NCBI GenBank assembly: GCA_009363875.1
Contig: CM018683.1
Coordinates: 65,204,207 to 65,268,206, forward strand
Length of the DNA stretch: 64,000 nucleotides
Reading direction: 5' to 3'
From: Mikania micrantha
Taxonomy: Eukaryota > Streptophyta > Magnoliopsida > Asterales > Asteraceae
In this document: positions 8,891 through 20,145 of the stretch, piece after piece
How the letters are laid out: each line of letters starts with the position of its first letter
Position numbering within the stretch: position 1 is the first letter of the stretch
Translations under genes and position numbers: made by a program
The notes under the pieces: generated by a model
Databases searched by the model: none
Told to the model about the DNA's origin: nothing
What the model saw: the letters and a program-made list of their open reading frames with translations, nothing else

Positions 8891-11329
8891 GCACATAAAT
8901 TATATAGAATGTTATGTTATAAGTAGGGGAAGAAAGATGCAGTATTTCTGCATTTTGGTTTGAAAAAATCCAAACAAAGAGTCAAATCAGAGAGAGAACA
9001 CAATTGGGATATCCTGAGTGTTGCAGCCTAAATGTACGTCATTGAATAGTTAATGTAAACTTTATTAGTCTAATGGGGAAGATGAAATGGGATGCCTTTA
9101 AGTAACTCATGCACATCCATATACCCACCAATTGCAAACACAATGAATAAATGCTTATTTTGGTATGAAATTGTACCTTTCTACTTGTTCTGTATTTCTT
9201 GATAGAGCACACGTCTCTCTCATAAAGGTTCATTTTATGTTGGCACAAAAGAAGAACTTGTATTCACATCAAATGCCAGTTATTTATCTGCAAATAAGAT
9301 AGAAAACAATGAACATTTTTTGTAGAAAAACATGCAATGACTAATATCAAAATGAAGCATATTGCAAGCCAACTCCATTTGTTATGAAAATTTGAACAGA
9401 AAACTGCAAAAAAAAATCACTAATAAATTCACTAACATTCTTGTCTCCTTCCATGTGTCCTTTAACAGTTCTCATGATGTTTTTGGATAATTTGATCATG
9501 TTTTTTGTCTCCATGTGAACATTGAGGCCTCATGATGTCATGTAACAGTCTACACTTGTTCTTCCACTCTGAAAAAAAGGATAACAAAATGAGCTTTAAT
9601 GCAATTATTGGTTGGATTTTGAACTGTACAAGTGTGTACAACAATTATGATTTATGAGTCTGCAAACATGAGTTCTTCGTGTCATGGTTATTTTTCCATC
9701 ATGAATATTTTCAATCTTAAAAGTTGGTTATGTGTAATGATTACTCTTACATGTTTTCTTCTTCTTCATGCTAGAATTTTGTTTCTGGAGAAACATGAAA
9801 ACCGAATAGAGCTTTCACATTCTCAAGAGATCCATTATCTGTCACCACTTTTGCACCACCGCCACCTTCCTTTGCGGGTTGAAAAACCAGCACTACCGTT
9901 ACCAGCAAATGGTAACATATAGGCACGTTTTTATGCAAGTATATCAGAATTGTACTAAGATAATGTGTTTCCATATGAGATACGGATGACAATTTCAACC
10001 CATTTGGGTTATGTTCTATCTCAAATGGGTAGGGAGCAAGTCAAACAGGTTGGAGTCATCTAGAGTGCAATTTGACCTTGCTGGTCAACCCTAGTCAACA
10101 GATCAAATAAGTCAAACAACAGACGTTGCTGCCGTTCGCTGCTTAAAAAACAGCAGGTTGCCACTAATAGTGCTCCAGATCAGTCCACAAGGTTTTGGAC
10201 AGCTAGGCAATTTTAATCTAATCTTAAAATGAAACCAGTCAAAGTAGCCCAAAGAGTTATCAAATGCTCATGACAATTTTAATCTAATCTTAAAAGTCAA
10301 TTATTACTTTATTACTATTTAATAAGAGAGATATGAGGGAAAATTTTTTTTGAGTTAATGAGGAGTTGACAAGTGTCCATTTTTGCTATTAATTTACATA
10401 ATAATGCATATTTAATAATCCTTCAATTCAGAAAAGATTGTTAGACACTTACACATGATTTTATTATTCCAAAAATTCATTTATTGATATTGATGATCAA
10501 CCTTGACCGCAAAAAATAAGAAAAAATGTTGGGTTTTGGTTATATGATATTATTTGGGTTAAAGAATGTGCTTGTATGAATGTGCTGATATATGCTGGTA
10601 TGAATGATAGTTAATTATTTGGGTCATTTTTAGTGCTATTGTGTGCTATCATGTTTTAATTTAAAAAGTTAAATGACATATATTTTGTAGCGCTTTTGTG
10701 TGTTTATATGATATTATATGCTACAATACAGTTAATAATATGCGGATTTTATAAATATAAGTTATGTTAGTAAAATGTGCTAGCAAGTGTTGTTTAAGTA
10801 GAAAGATATGAATAGGTAGTTTTAAATATATTATTATTCAATAATTTATGTTCCTTATTTGTGTTGTTATGGGATTTAATTTGTTAATTGATAAATTGTT
10901 AAAGAATGTGTTGATATGTGCTGCTATGAATGATATGATAATTAGTTGGGTTAGCAAATTGATTAGAGTAACTGAATCCCCTTGATTTCGGAGCATCCGT
11001 GTTCTCAGCAAATTTAAAAAAGCTAAATCCCTAATTTACCCTTTTGTTGACTGTAAACAACCTTTTAATTAATTAATATTTTTGTCATTTGTGATTATTA
11101 AGCCTTGATCATAGCACATCCACGGTACAGATGTTTCTCACGTTTTTTACAAATGAGCACTTTATACAATAACCCCACTCTATGTTTCTATTTCAGTTTG
11201 TATAACTCGTGCTATCATTTATGGTTTGAATGATGATGTTTTAATATTTTCATTTAATTTTGGTTATTTTGTTCATATATGTATCAATTTGCATTTGCAA
11301 ATTTTGTATTTATTGGCATACATTTGAAG

Positions 11330-11600
11330 ATTATTACCTACACAAATTGTATTTGATCTCTACAAATCATATATTTATAATAACATATATTAATTAGTTT
11401 TAGCTACACATATATGTGTAGGTAAATCGTGATGTATACCTACACATAAATGATGTGTGAGTAATAAGCTATCTCAACAATTGCGAGGCAACACATCATG
11501 AAACTTAATTTATGTGTAGGTAAAGATAACTAATAACACATAATAGGCCTTTATCCACGTATACTATGTGTAGGTAAAGACCTAATTTTCTTGTGGTAAA
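11330..11600. repeat. CACTA-like subterminal repeats (possible)
   Basis: The word ATGTGTAGGTAAA occurs at about 11417, 11512 and 11567, with inverted forms at about 11335 and 11437, and the block ends in TTTTCTTGTGG at 11586-11596. En/Spm (CACTA) elements have terminal CACTACAAGAAAA and subterminal repeats of this kind. The terminal CACTA itself is degraded and no partner end was found. Confidence 0.4.
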
Positions 11601-12576
11601 TAGATATTCCTGGCCTATTTGGCAAAATAGGCATATTTCTTATCAAATTCTCACTATGCCTTCCCATCAACTAGATGACGCATCATACCATTCGTTGAGT
11701 GTCCAGTATTATTCCATGACATATCAGTTGTTTTGAATCTAGAACTAAACTTTCACCAAAGCCAAGAAATTAAAGGAAAGTAATGCAACATTATTGTGAT
11801 ACTTTCTTCCTCCTTTGTATTTTTGTCAACCCATTTGCTTTCATTACAAACATGGAAATTTTGCACAAGGGCATTTTCCTTCTAAAATATAGCATAGTCA
11901 TTAATGGAAGAATGGGTAGACTAATATCCTAACCCAATTATTCTTAACTTCTTCTTTGCTTTATAATGTGAAGCTGGAATTTTATTTTCTCTTAGGAATG
12001 CAACTCTTAGAAACTCTAAAAGTTGTTCGAATAAACTATCCTTCCATTTCTTGATTATTTTAATACTCATTAATTTTGTAAGATTAGAGAAGACATCCAA
12101 GTAAAACTAGTGTATAACTTAATATAAAGCTCCTTAAATATGCCTCAAATTCTAGGTCTGAGCTTCGCATTCATCTAAATTTTTGTCATTTGTATTTTTC
12201 ACTACAAAACATCTTATTATTTATTACAAGAGTGTGTGTTTTTGGATCTTGTAGGTCTTTTATCTCAAAAGTATTAGGATACTTCTCACCTAGAGAAACC
12301 CATGTCGTAATGATTGTAGAAACCCACGGCCAGGTATGTGGGCATAAATCGTAGTAAAATTTTAGAACGAATGATTCAAATTGGCACAACCTTTACACAG
12401 GCAATACTCTTTACCTTCACTATTAACATGGTTCTTAACAATCTTCATAAAGTTCTTATAACTGTTTAAAAACTCCGAAGATCTCTAATTTTGCAAGTCA
12501 ATCCAACTTTTATCAATTGTCATAACTATACATTAATATATACATCCAACATGCACATATACAATTTTCATAATTA

Positions 12577-12581
12577 TATAT
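12577..12581. repeat. Target-site duplication of Copia A (left)
   Basis: TATAT here and at 24675-24679 directly flank the element. The sequence is AT-rich, so a match by chance is possible, but both LTR termini are exact. Confidence 0.85.
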
Positions 12582-12652
12582 TGTAAAGACTAATAAAGGC
12601 TGATGCTCACCAAACTTCTTATTTTGTCTAAGTATAAGTGCTACAGAGACTA

Positions 12653-12730
12653 ACACCCTTCAGAAGGAAGAAGTTAGTCTTCGGAAGCAACATTGCTTCC
12701 GAAGGATAACTTACTTCTGCTGAAGGGTGT
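12653..12730. repeat. Long imperfect hairpin in Copia A LTR
   Basis: ACACCC at the left end pairs with GGGTGT at the right end. The arms are near-complementary over about 38 bp, with a perfect inner stem CTTCGGAAGCAA / TTGCTTCCGAAG around a 2-nt loop. The same hairpin is at 23902-23979, with one inner substitution. It starts about 70 bp inside the LTR. Confidence 0.7.
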
Positions 12731-13193
12731 ACAAGACAATTGCTTCGGAAGGCCCAACACTTAGAAGTTTCAAAGCTTCTGAAGAACAAGATCCTCCGAA
12801 GACATTCCTCAACTGCTTCCTCAGCAGACAAAGACTTTCGATAATATTCCTTATCAAAGACTGTAGCTGAGTACTTTCATAGTACAAAAGGAGTCTGACA
12901 CAAGACATGCTGGTCTGAGTAAATACAAAAGGAACATACCTAAAGTCAGACAGCACCTTACTTATCCTTCTCAGCATTAAATGCAAAAGATTATCTGAAG
13001 CCTTGAAGATCAACAACATTAAATGTCTTTTGTATTTAGTAGTCTTTTGTAAAGTCAATGTCTATGTTTGTAATAATTACAATTGAGTGTCTTAGCCTGT
13101 TAAGACACTCAACATACTAGAATAAGCTTTACTTTATGTATTGTCTAGTATACCCAACTTGTATTCCTTAGTGTATACGGTTGTAGCCTTGGC

Positions 13194-13200
13194 TATATAA
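13194..13200 (+). promoter_or_regulatory. TATA box of Copia A 5' LTR
   Basis: TATATAA in the context GGCTATATAACCTCC, with the copy at 24443-24449 in the 3' LTR. It probably fixes the transcript start about 200 bp before the LTR end. Confidence 0.6.
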
Positions 13201-13427
13201 CCTCCCATTGTATGTTTACTATATGTGTGCTTGTACGCCTCTTACTTTGAGAGAAATATATCCTTGAGCTTGAAATTATCCTTGTGTTCTTATTAGTGTT
13301 CAAAGATTATTACTTTGTCATTGTGAGTGTTTGTGAGATTATTCTAACAGAACATTTCGCATCTGTTAGATTGTAGAAAGAAATACTTGTGAAGTGTTGT
13401 TTAGATTAAGCAACCCGATCCAACAAG

Positions 13428-13440
13428 TGGTATCAGAGCC
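13428..13440 (+). other. Primer binding site of Copia A (tRNA-iMet)
   Basis: TGGTATCAGAGCC begins two bases after the 5' LTR, complementary to the 3' end of initiator tRNA-Met. About 100 bp of leader separates it from the gag ATG. Confidence 0.93.
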
Positions 13441-13543
13441 TTGGCTCTTGAACTTAAGTGACTAATCATCCTTAAGTTACCGGTTCTATTTCTTCTAAGA
13501 ATCTCATCGTTTCAAAACTCGAAATTTTCTGTGTTTTTCTAAG

Positions 13544-14914
13544 ATGGCTGCTCTAAACAAACATGATACAGAAAATGGCACTCTCAACAAGCCACCTATG
13601 TTCACCCCAGAAGACTTTGATACCTGGAAAGTCAGAATGGAAGGGTTTATCAGGAACCAAGACTTCAAACTTTGGAAGTCTGTTCTTGAAGGTCCCTACA
13701 TTCCTACAATTGCTGCTGCTGGAGGCGGTGGAGCTGCTGTAACAAAGGATCCATCTATGTATTCAGATGAGGACTATAAGAAGATGGAAGTAGATTCAAA
13801 GGCACTGTGGCTCATCCAGATGTCAATCCCCAACTCTATTATACATGCATTCAAGAAATGCAAATCAGCAAAGGAGTTGTGGAACTCTCTGCAGCAGATG
13901 TATGAGGGTTCAGATGATGTCAAAGAAAACAAGAAGGATATGCTAATGCAGAAGTTTGAAAATTTCTGCCATGAAAACAATGAGAACATGTCTTCTCAGT
14001 ATCTAAGGTATGTCCAACTTGTAGATGAGCTAACCACTGCAGGGGTAATGCTGGATAATCAAGATGTGCTCAGAAAATTTCTGAGATCTCTTCCAAAGGC
14101 ATGGAATATCTATTCAGTCACCATCAGAAGAACTGAAAACTTGAAGACACTGACTCTTGGAGAATTATTTGGTATCTTAAGTGCATATCAAATGGAGATT
14201 GACTCTCAGGAATCAAAAACATCAACTGTATTTCCTTCAGGATCAGCTGCATTGTATGTTCCTGCTCAAAATTCAACCTTTCAGAGTTATCAGCCTGTGT
14301 TTCATTCAACTGCGCAACCAAGTCAACCCAACACCTCATATTCTGAAGTACCCACACCATCAATTTCAAACAACAATCTCTTTACACAATCTGTTCCTTT
14401 GGTTACCCCTGGCCCAGGAGCTTTATTAACTGAAGAAACAAACTATTTTCAGTTGTGTCAAGAAGATCTGAAAGGAATTCCTGCTGATGATTTAGAAGAG
14501 ATGGACATCAATTATCAGATGGCCATGATCTCTTTCAGGGCAAAGATATTTTATCAGAGAACAGGGAGGCAATTTAAGAAACATAACATGAAGACCGGTT
14601 TTGGACTGGATAAATCCAAAATCAGATGCTACAATTGTCAGCAGCTTGGGCACTTTGCAAGAGAATGCAAAGCACCAAGAAATCAGCCAACAACAGGAGA
14701 AAAGCAAATCAACCAGCAAGCAACAAATCAAACCATCAATGCAAATGTTGCTGAGCATCATGATTTTTCAGACTGGAGTTTTCAAGCAGAAGATACATCA
14801 ATCTCAAACAATGCCTTCATGGCAAATGATGCCAGCTCATCATCTAAGGTAACAGATAATGTGTGTACACCTGAATGCTTAGAGAAATTAAATGCTTATA
14901 AAAGAGTTAATTAA
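13544..14914 (+). pseudogene. Copia A gag, N-terminal 456 codons
   Basis: Opens at an ATG in AAGATGGCTGC, 104 bp after the primer site. The N-terminal half is a Copia gag domain (TWKVRMEGFIRNQDFKLWKS, AKELWNSLQQMYEG, LRKFLRSLPKAWN). A zinc knuckle CYNCQQLGHFAREC lies at about residues 361-374 and would bind element RNA. A TAA at 14912-14914 ends the frame, but the same frame stays open afterwards and resumes recognisable gag sequence at 15002, so this is a premature stop. Gag forms the cytoplasmic particle in which reverse transcription occurs. Confidence 0.93.
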
Positions 14915-16110
14915 CAAGTATGTAATGAACTTGAGTCAATACAAGTTGTCAAAGCAGAATTTTACAAAGCTGAAAAAGACAATAAAGAAAAAATTGAAAC
15001 ATTGGAAAAAGCAGTTTCCAGTCTCAAACATGAAGAGACTAACTACATTTGTCAAATAAATGATCTTTTAAAAAGATTAACAACTGCTAAGACTGAACTT
15101 GTATTGGCCGAATCATACAGGGATAAATTTCTCAGTCAAGGTGAGAAGTTCGAAAAAATGTGGAAAATGGATAGCATTTCTAATCTAGCTAAAGGGAAAA
15201 CTGCTGGGTTGGGATATAACAGTGTGGAACCACCGGTTGTATATACTCCACAGGTAGATGTTAAGTGCAAACCTGAAATCAAACTTGTATTTGATGAGGA
15301 ACTTGGAGTCCACATGGTGGATAGTGAATCAGAAGTGACTGACAACACTTCTGCTGAGGATACCACAGAGGAAGAGATGGTGGTGCCAGAAATAAAAACC
15401 AAAATAGTTTCTAAAAGAAAAAACCATAAATCAAAACAAATCAATACAACTGTTTTTGTAAAACTAAAACAATCCACTGAACATGACAAAGGCACCATCT
15501 CTTCTGAGGAAATTACAAGTGAGTTTCAAAGGTCAAAACAAAATAAGTATTTGAGCAATCCTCCAGTGCACAATAGAAAGAAGGGTAATGGACCTTCAAA
15601 ATCATACCTTAAATCTGGTCCCAAAGACAAGGTTTCTCAGGTAGAAAGACAACAGCTAATAAGCTGCATAATGTGTGGAGATCTTGATCATTTTGCTGCT
15701 GACTGTCCTTATAATCCAAGTAGACGAAGCCAACCCATCAGGCAATTAAAACCATCATACAGACACTTTAGATAGTCATTCTCTTCATCGGAAGATAACC
15801 AAGGTGTCTCAGAGAAAAGAAAATTAAAGAGTCAGAAGAAATCATCACCTGCTTCCGATGAGAAAAGAAAAGGAAAGCATTCTAAGTCTTCGGAAGCTCC
15901 ATCCAGATCATCACTACATAATCAGAAGACAAGACCATCTCCTAGAAGGTCATCGGAAGCATGCCACAAAAGTACTTCCGATGAGAAAATGAAGAAGCCA
16001 AACTCCTTTATGTCTACCAGAAAGGGTAACATGACCTACACAAGAAAAGAATCTGAACCACCTTTAAAACGTTTTACTTACTATGATTCATTTAAAACGT
16101 TTTACTTACT
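14915..16110 (+). pseudogene. Copia A gag C-terminal extension (coiled-coil, second knuckle)
   Basis: It continues the gag frame after the TAA. Helical, charged sequence (about 14930-15120) is followed by an acidic/lysine-rich stretch and a second knuckle-like CIMCGDLDHFAADC near 15665. A TAG at 15773-15775 interrupts, and a Ser/Lys-rich stretch follows (15776-16060) with CTTCGGAAG and CTTCCGATGAG words. A 28-bp tandem duplication at 16063-16118 shifts frame by one before pol. Long coiled-coil gag extensions are usual in SIRE/Maximus elements. Confidence 0.8.
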
Positions 16111-16118
16111 ATGATGCA
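16063..16118 (+). repeat. 28-bp tandem duplication at the gag/pol boundary
   Basis: Two adjacent 28-bp copies (16063-16090, 16091-16118), each starting TTTAAAACGTTTTACTTAC and differing only near the end (TTCA versus TGCA). 28 is not a multiple of three, so it changes frame between gag and pol. Confidence 0.9.
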
Positions 16119-19100
16119 GAAGGCAAACCCAAGACCACTATGGCTTGGGTTCCCAAAAGACACTAACCGAATTTGTTTTGTGCAGGAGCAGCAGGATGCA
16201 AGAAGTAATCTTTGGATAGTGGATAGTGGCTGCTCCAGGCACATGACAGGCAACAGGACTCACCTTCATAACTATGAACCATTCTTTGGAGGGTCTGTTG
16301 CATTCGGTGGAGATCCAGTAGGAGGGTATATCACAGGCAGAGGATCTATTTCAAATGGGCGTGTAAGTTTTGAGAATGTGAACTTCGTTAAAGAACTTAT
16401 CTATAATTTACTGAGTGTATCACAGGTGTGTGATCAAAGGCATAACATGTTGTTTACTGAGCATGAATGCATTGTTTTAAAGCCAGGATTTACTATTCCA
16501 AATGAACAAATTCTGCTCAGGGCTCCAAGAAGAAATAACATGTACATGCTTGACATGAGCATAGCTACACCACTCAGTAACATAAGCTGCTTTCTCTCAA
16601 AAGCTTCACTTGATGAATCATCTCTTTGGCATAGAAGACTTTGTCATGTAAATCTCAAAAATATGAATAAACTTGTCAAAAATAACTTAGTAACTGGATT
16701 ACCAACAAAGGAATTCATATGTTTTGATAAATGTGTTGCATGCCTAAAAGGTAAGCAACACAAGTCAACTCATCATGCCAAAGAGATAAATTCAATAAAA
16801 ACAGTTCTTCATCTACTTCATATGGATTTGTTTGGCCCCACAAGTGTAAAAAGTCTTGGTAGAAAATCATACTGCTTGGTGATCGCTGATGATTTCTCTC
16901 GGTATACCTGGGTATTTTTCTTAAATAACAAGGATGAAACTGCTGAGATCCTAAAGTCATTTATACTTAGGGTGGAGAATGAAAGTGACCACCATGTAAA
17001 AATAATTAGGTCAGATCAAGGAACAGAATTCAAAAATCATGTTTTAAATTCATTTTGTGAATCTAAAGGTATATCAAGACAATTTAGTGCTCCTAGGACT
17101 CCACAACAAAATGGTGTTGCTGAGAGAAGGAATAGGACACTAATTGAGGCTGCAAGGACCATGTTGTCTGATGCCAAACTTCCAATAACTTTTTGGGCAG
17201 AAGCAGTCAACACTGCCTGTTATGTCCAAAACAGAGTATTGGTGGTTAAGACACATGGTATGACTCCTTATGAAATTTGGCATAAGAGAAAGCCATTCAT
17301 TGGATTTCTCAAACCATTCGGATGTCATTGCACCATCTTGAATACTAAAGATCACTTAGCCAAGTTTGCTGAGAAATCAGCAGAGGGCTACTTTGTTGGG
17401 AACTCTTCACATGCTAAGGCTTATAGAGTATACATCAAAGCTTCCAAAGTTATTGAAGAGTCTGCAAATGTTCAGTTCAATGAGCATACTCTTAATAAAC
17501 CTGGAACAGGCCCTGATTGGTTATTTGACCTTGATAGCTTTACATCTGCATTTAATTTGGTGCAAGAGTATGTTCCAGTTTCACAGTCAGCTACCATAGA
17601 CACCTCCAAAGGCACAAGAGAAGATGACTTTCGTGTTGAACTGCCAATAGCTTCAAGACAAATCTTGGCAAAATCCACTCCAGTACAAAATGGTGTGTCA
17701 CAACCTGAGACAATCAACACATCTCAGGCAGGTCCCTCAATTGTATCTACCTCTGGTTTACAACATCAAGAAGAAATAGGAAGTCCTTCAGCAGAGGCAA
17801 ACACTCTGGAAACTACTTTTCCCAGAGAGAACCAACCCACCACAGTCCAAGATTTGCCAGAAATCCAGCTTGAGGTAGTATTGCCTAACCTTGAGTCACT
17901 CAATATGGATGAGGCTTCTCAATTAAATGTGATTCCAAGAACTCGTATCCATAACACTCATCCAGTTGAGAACATTATTGGTAATGTTGAAGAAGGTGTA
18001 AGAACAAGAAGCTCTATGCATGAAGCAAACATTTGCTTGTTCTCCTGCTTTCTATCCCAAATAGAACCAAAGAAGGTTTCTGAGGCATTAAAAGACAACA
18101 GTTGGGTAGAGGCCATGCAAGAAGAACTTCTTCAATTTGAAAGACAGGGAGTTTGGAAGACTTGCCCCTTACCTAAGGGAAAGTATGACATAGGAACCAA
18201 ATGGGTGTTCAGAAACAAGAAAGATGACAAAGGTGTTGTCATCAAAAACAAAGCAAGACTGGTTGTTCAGGGATATACTCAGGAGGAAGGCATAGACTAT
18301 GATGAAGTTTTTGCTCCAGTTGCAAGAATTGAAGCCATCAGAATCTTCTTAGCATTTGCAGCTGCCAAGAACTTCAAAGTGTTTCAAATGGATGTAAAAA
18401 GTTCCTTTCTCTATGGAAATATTGATGAGAAGGTTTATGTGTGTCAGCCTCCAGGATTTTAAGATCCAAAGTTCCCTGATCATGTCTGTAAGCTTGATAA
18501 AGCTCTCTATGGGCTGCATCAAGCTCCCAGAAAATGGTACAAAACTTTGTCTTCCTTTCTACTGTCTAACAATTTCAAGAGAGGAACAATTGATAAAACT
18601 CTCTTTTTCAAGAAGTCCAATCAACATATCATGCTAGTACAAATCTATGTTGATGATATTATCTTTGGTTCAACTAATGAATCTCTCTGCAAGGACTTTG
18701 AATCACTGATGAAATCCAAGTTTGAAATGAGTTCAATGGGAGAACTCACCTTCTTTCTTGGACTACAGGTGAAACAAACTCCTACAGGGATTTTTATTAA
18801 TCAATCAAAATATGTCAAGGACATTCTTGAAAGATTCAAGCTACCTGATTGCAAAGCACTGGGAACTCCTATGTCCAAGACAACAACTCTTAGCCCTGAT
18901 CTTGAGGGGGAGGATGTTGATCAACACCAGTATAGGGCAATGATAGGCTCTTTGATGTATCTCACAGCAAGCAGGCCAGATATTATGTTTGCAACCTCTG
19001 TGTGTGCAAGATTTCAGGCCAATCCCAAAGTCTCACATATGCTGGCTGTGAAAAGAATTTTTAGATATCTCAAAGGAGCATCAAGTCTAGGTTTATGGTA

Positions 19101-19590
19101 TCCTAGAAATGAAGACTTTCAATTCATGGCTTACACTGACAGTGATTATGGAGGCTGCAGTTTTAGCAAGAAATCCACATCAAGAGGATGTCAATTCCTT
19201 GGATCCAGGATTGTGTCTTGGCAATGCAAGAAACAGTCATGTGTTTCTACTTCTACTGCAGAGGCAGAATACATAGCTGCTTCTAGCTGCTGTGCACAAG
19301 TCATCTGGATTCAAAATCAGATGAAGGATTATGGAGTAGATTTGTTCAATACTCCTATTCAGATAGACAATTCCAGTGCAATCTCCATCACCAATAATCC
19401 TGTCAAGCATTCCAAGACCAAGCACATTGACATCAGATACCATTTCATCAGAGATTGTGCAAAGAAGAAATTAATTCATTTAGTCAAAGTTGATACAGAA
19501 CACAATTTGGCAGATCTCTTCACCAAAGCATTTGATGAAGGAAGATTCAGGTATTTAATAACAGCCATTGGTATGATTAACTTTGAATAA
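16111..19590 (+). pseudogene. Copia A pol: protease, integrase, RT, RNase H, one internal stop
   Basis: One frame broken only by TAA at 18460-18462 (after CQPPGF). Protease box WIVDSGCSRHMTG lies at about residues 35-47. The zinc-binding pre-integrase region starts LWHRRLCHVNL (about 171), with CVACLKGKQH. The integrase core has HMDLFGP, RSDQGTEF and NGVAERRN, the D, D and E positions. RT has KARLVVQGYTQEEGIDY, QMDVKSSFLYG (normally SAFL) and YVDDIIFG. RNase H has YTDSDYGGC, STAEAEYIAAS and KHIDIRYHF. Integrase before RT is the Copia order. Catalytic residues remain, so the stop looks recent. The ATG at 16111 is only the first in the frame; pol is normally made as part of a gag-pol polyprotein. 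Confidence 0.95.
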
Positions 19591-20145
19591 ATGAATAAAT
19601 AAGGAATAAATAATTCTTCGAAAGATAAACTCAACTTATCTTCTGATGAGTAAATACTCAGCAGAAGATAGGATCAGTCTTCGGAAGCATTATTTCTTCC
19701 TATGACGGAAGTACTCACACTTCAGAAGCTAAATTACCTTCTGAAGGTACTCTTCAGAAGAAGGTGTCTTCCGAAGAACATTTTGTCTGATGAACTTATC
19801 TAATATTTCAGAAGCAGTACTTCCGATGTATTAATTTTATACTTCTTAACTATTGCTTCTGATACTTCAGAAGCAGTGCTTCCGACAGTATAAATTTTAT
19901 ACTTTGGAAGCAAATCTCTTCTGAAAACTTTGTGGTCTTTTAAACTACTTCCGAAAGCCATATCTTCGAAAGCAACTCAGCCCTTAGCAAATATTCAGCC
20001 ACTTATTGTAAAACCAGCTGTCATCAGAAGACGTTTTTCTGACATCCGGATCTCAAATTTAATGTGTCTACATATTAAATGCTGAAATCCGAAGGTATAA
20101 AAGGTCTCCCGCTCATTCATCTTCTCTCACCGTTTAACTTCAAAA
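19591..20145 (+). other. Spacer between Copia A pol and 3' ORF, palindrome-rich
   Basis: Non-coding. It has at least six CTTCNGAAG palindromes (for example about 19677, 19721, 19738, 19751, 19767, 19866) and many half-sites, the same word as in the LTR. A leader or subgenomic promoter for the following ORF could lie here; GGTATAAAAGGTCTC at about 20093 is TATA-like. Confidence 0.6.

Larger units (their letters stand above)
8891..12581. other. AT-rich intergenic DNA, no recognised gene
   Basis: No conserved coding region was recognised. ORFs are short and occur on both strands. A 73-codon plus-strand ORF at 9701-9922 starts with a hydrophobic leader-like stretch but resembles no family I know. 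Two diverged stretches sharing AAAGAATGTG..GATATGTGCTG (10540-10620, 10900-10950) hint at an old duplication. CACTA-like repeats lie at 11330-11600. Possible gene fragments carried by the neighbouring Helitron cannot be excluded. Confidence 0.6.
12582..13425 (+). repeat. Copia A 5' LTR (844 bp)
   Basis: Begins TGTAAAGACT and ends CCAACA. It holds an imperfect 78-bp hairpin (12653-12730), several CTTCNGAAG palindromes (12655-12800) and a TATA box (TATATAA, 13194-13200). It has the same length as the 3' LTR. Confidence 0.96.

Noticed and set aside
9701..9922. 73-codon ORF with a hydrophobic N-terminus as a secreted peptide gene
   Set aside because: No known peptide motif at the C-terminus, an equally open frame on the opposite strand, and no promoter context; mentioned only in the intergenic entry.
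12655..12800. CTTCNGAAG words as heat-shock elements (as in heat-activated Copia elements)
   Set aside because: Heat-shock elements need TTC and GAA separated by two bases; here the spacing is one base (and three in Copia B), so the match fails.
12711..13058. Minus-strand 115-codon ORF repeated at 23960-24307
   Set aside because: It is present in both LTRs only because the LTRs are duplicates; it lies antisense to the transcript and has no recognised domain.
13428..13440. Primer-site sequences (TGGTATCAGAGCC) as parts of tRNA genes
   Set aside because: Only the 3'-end complement is present and no cloverleaf surrounds it; each lies directly after an LTR.
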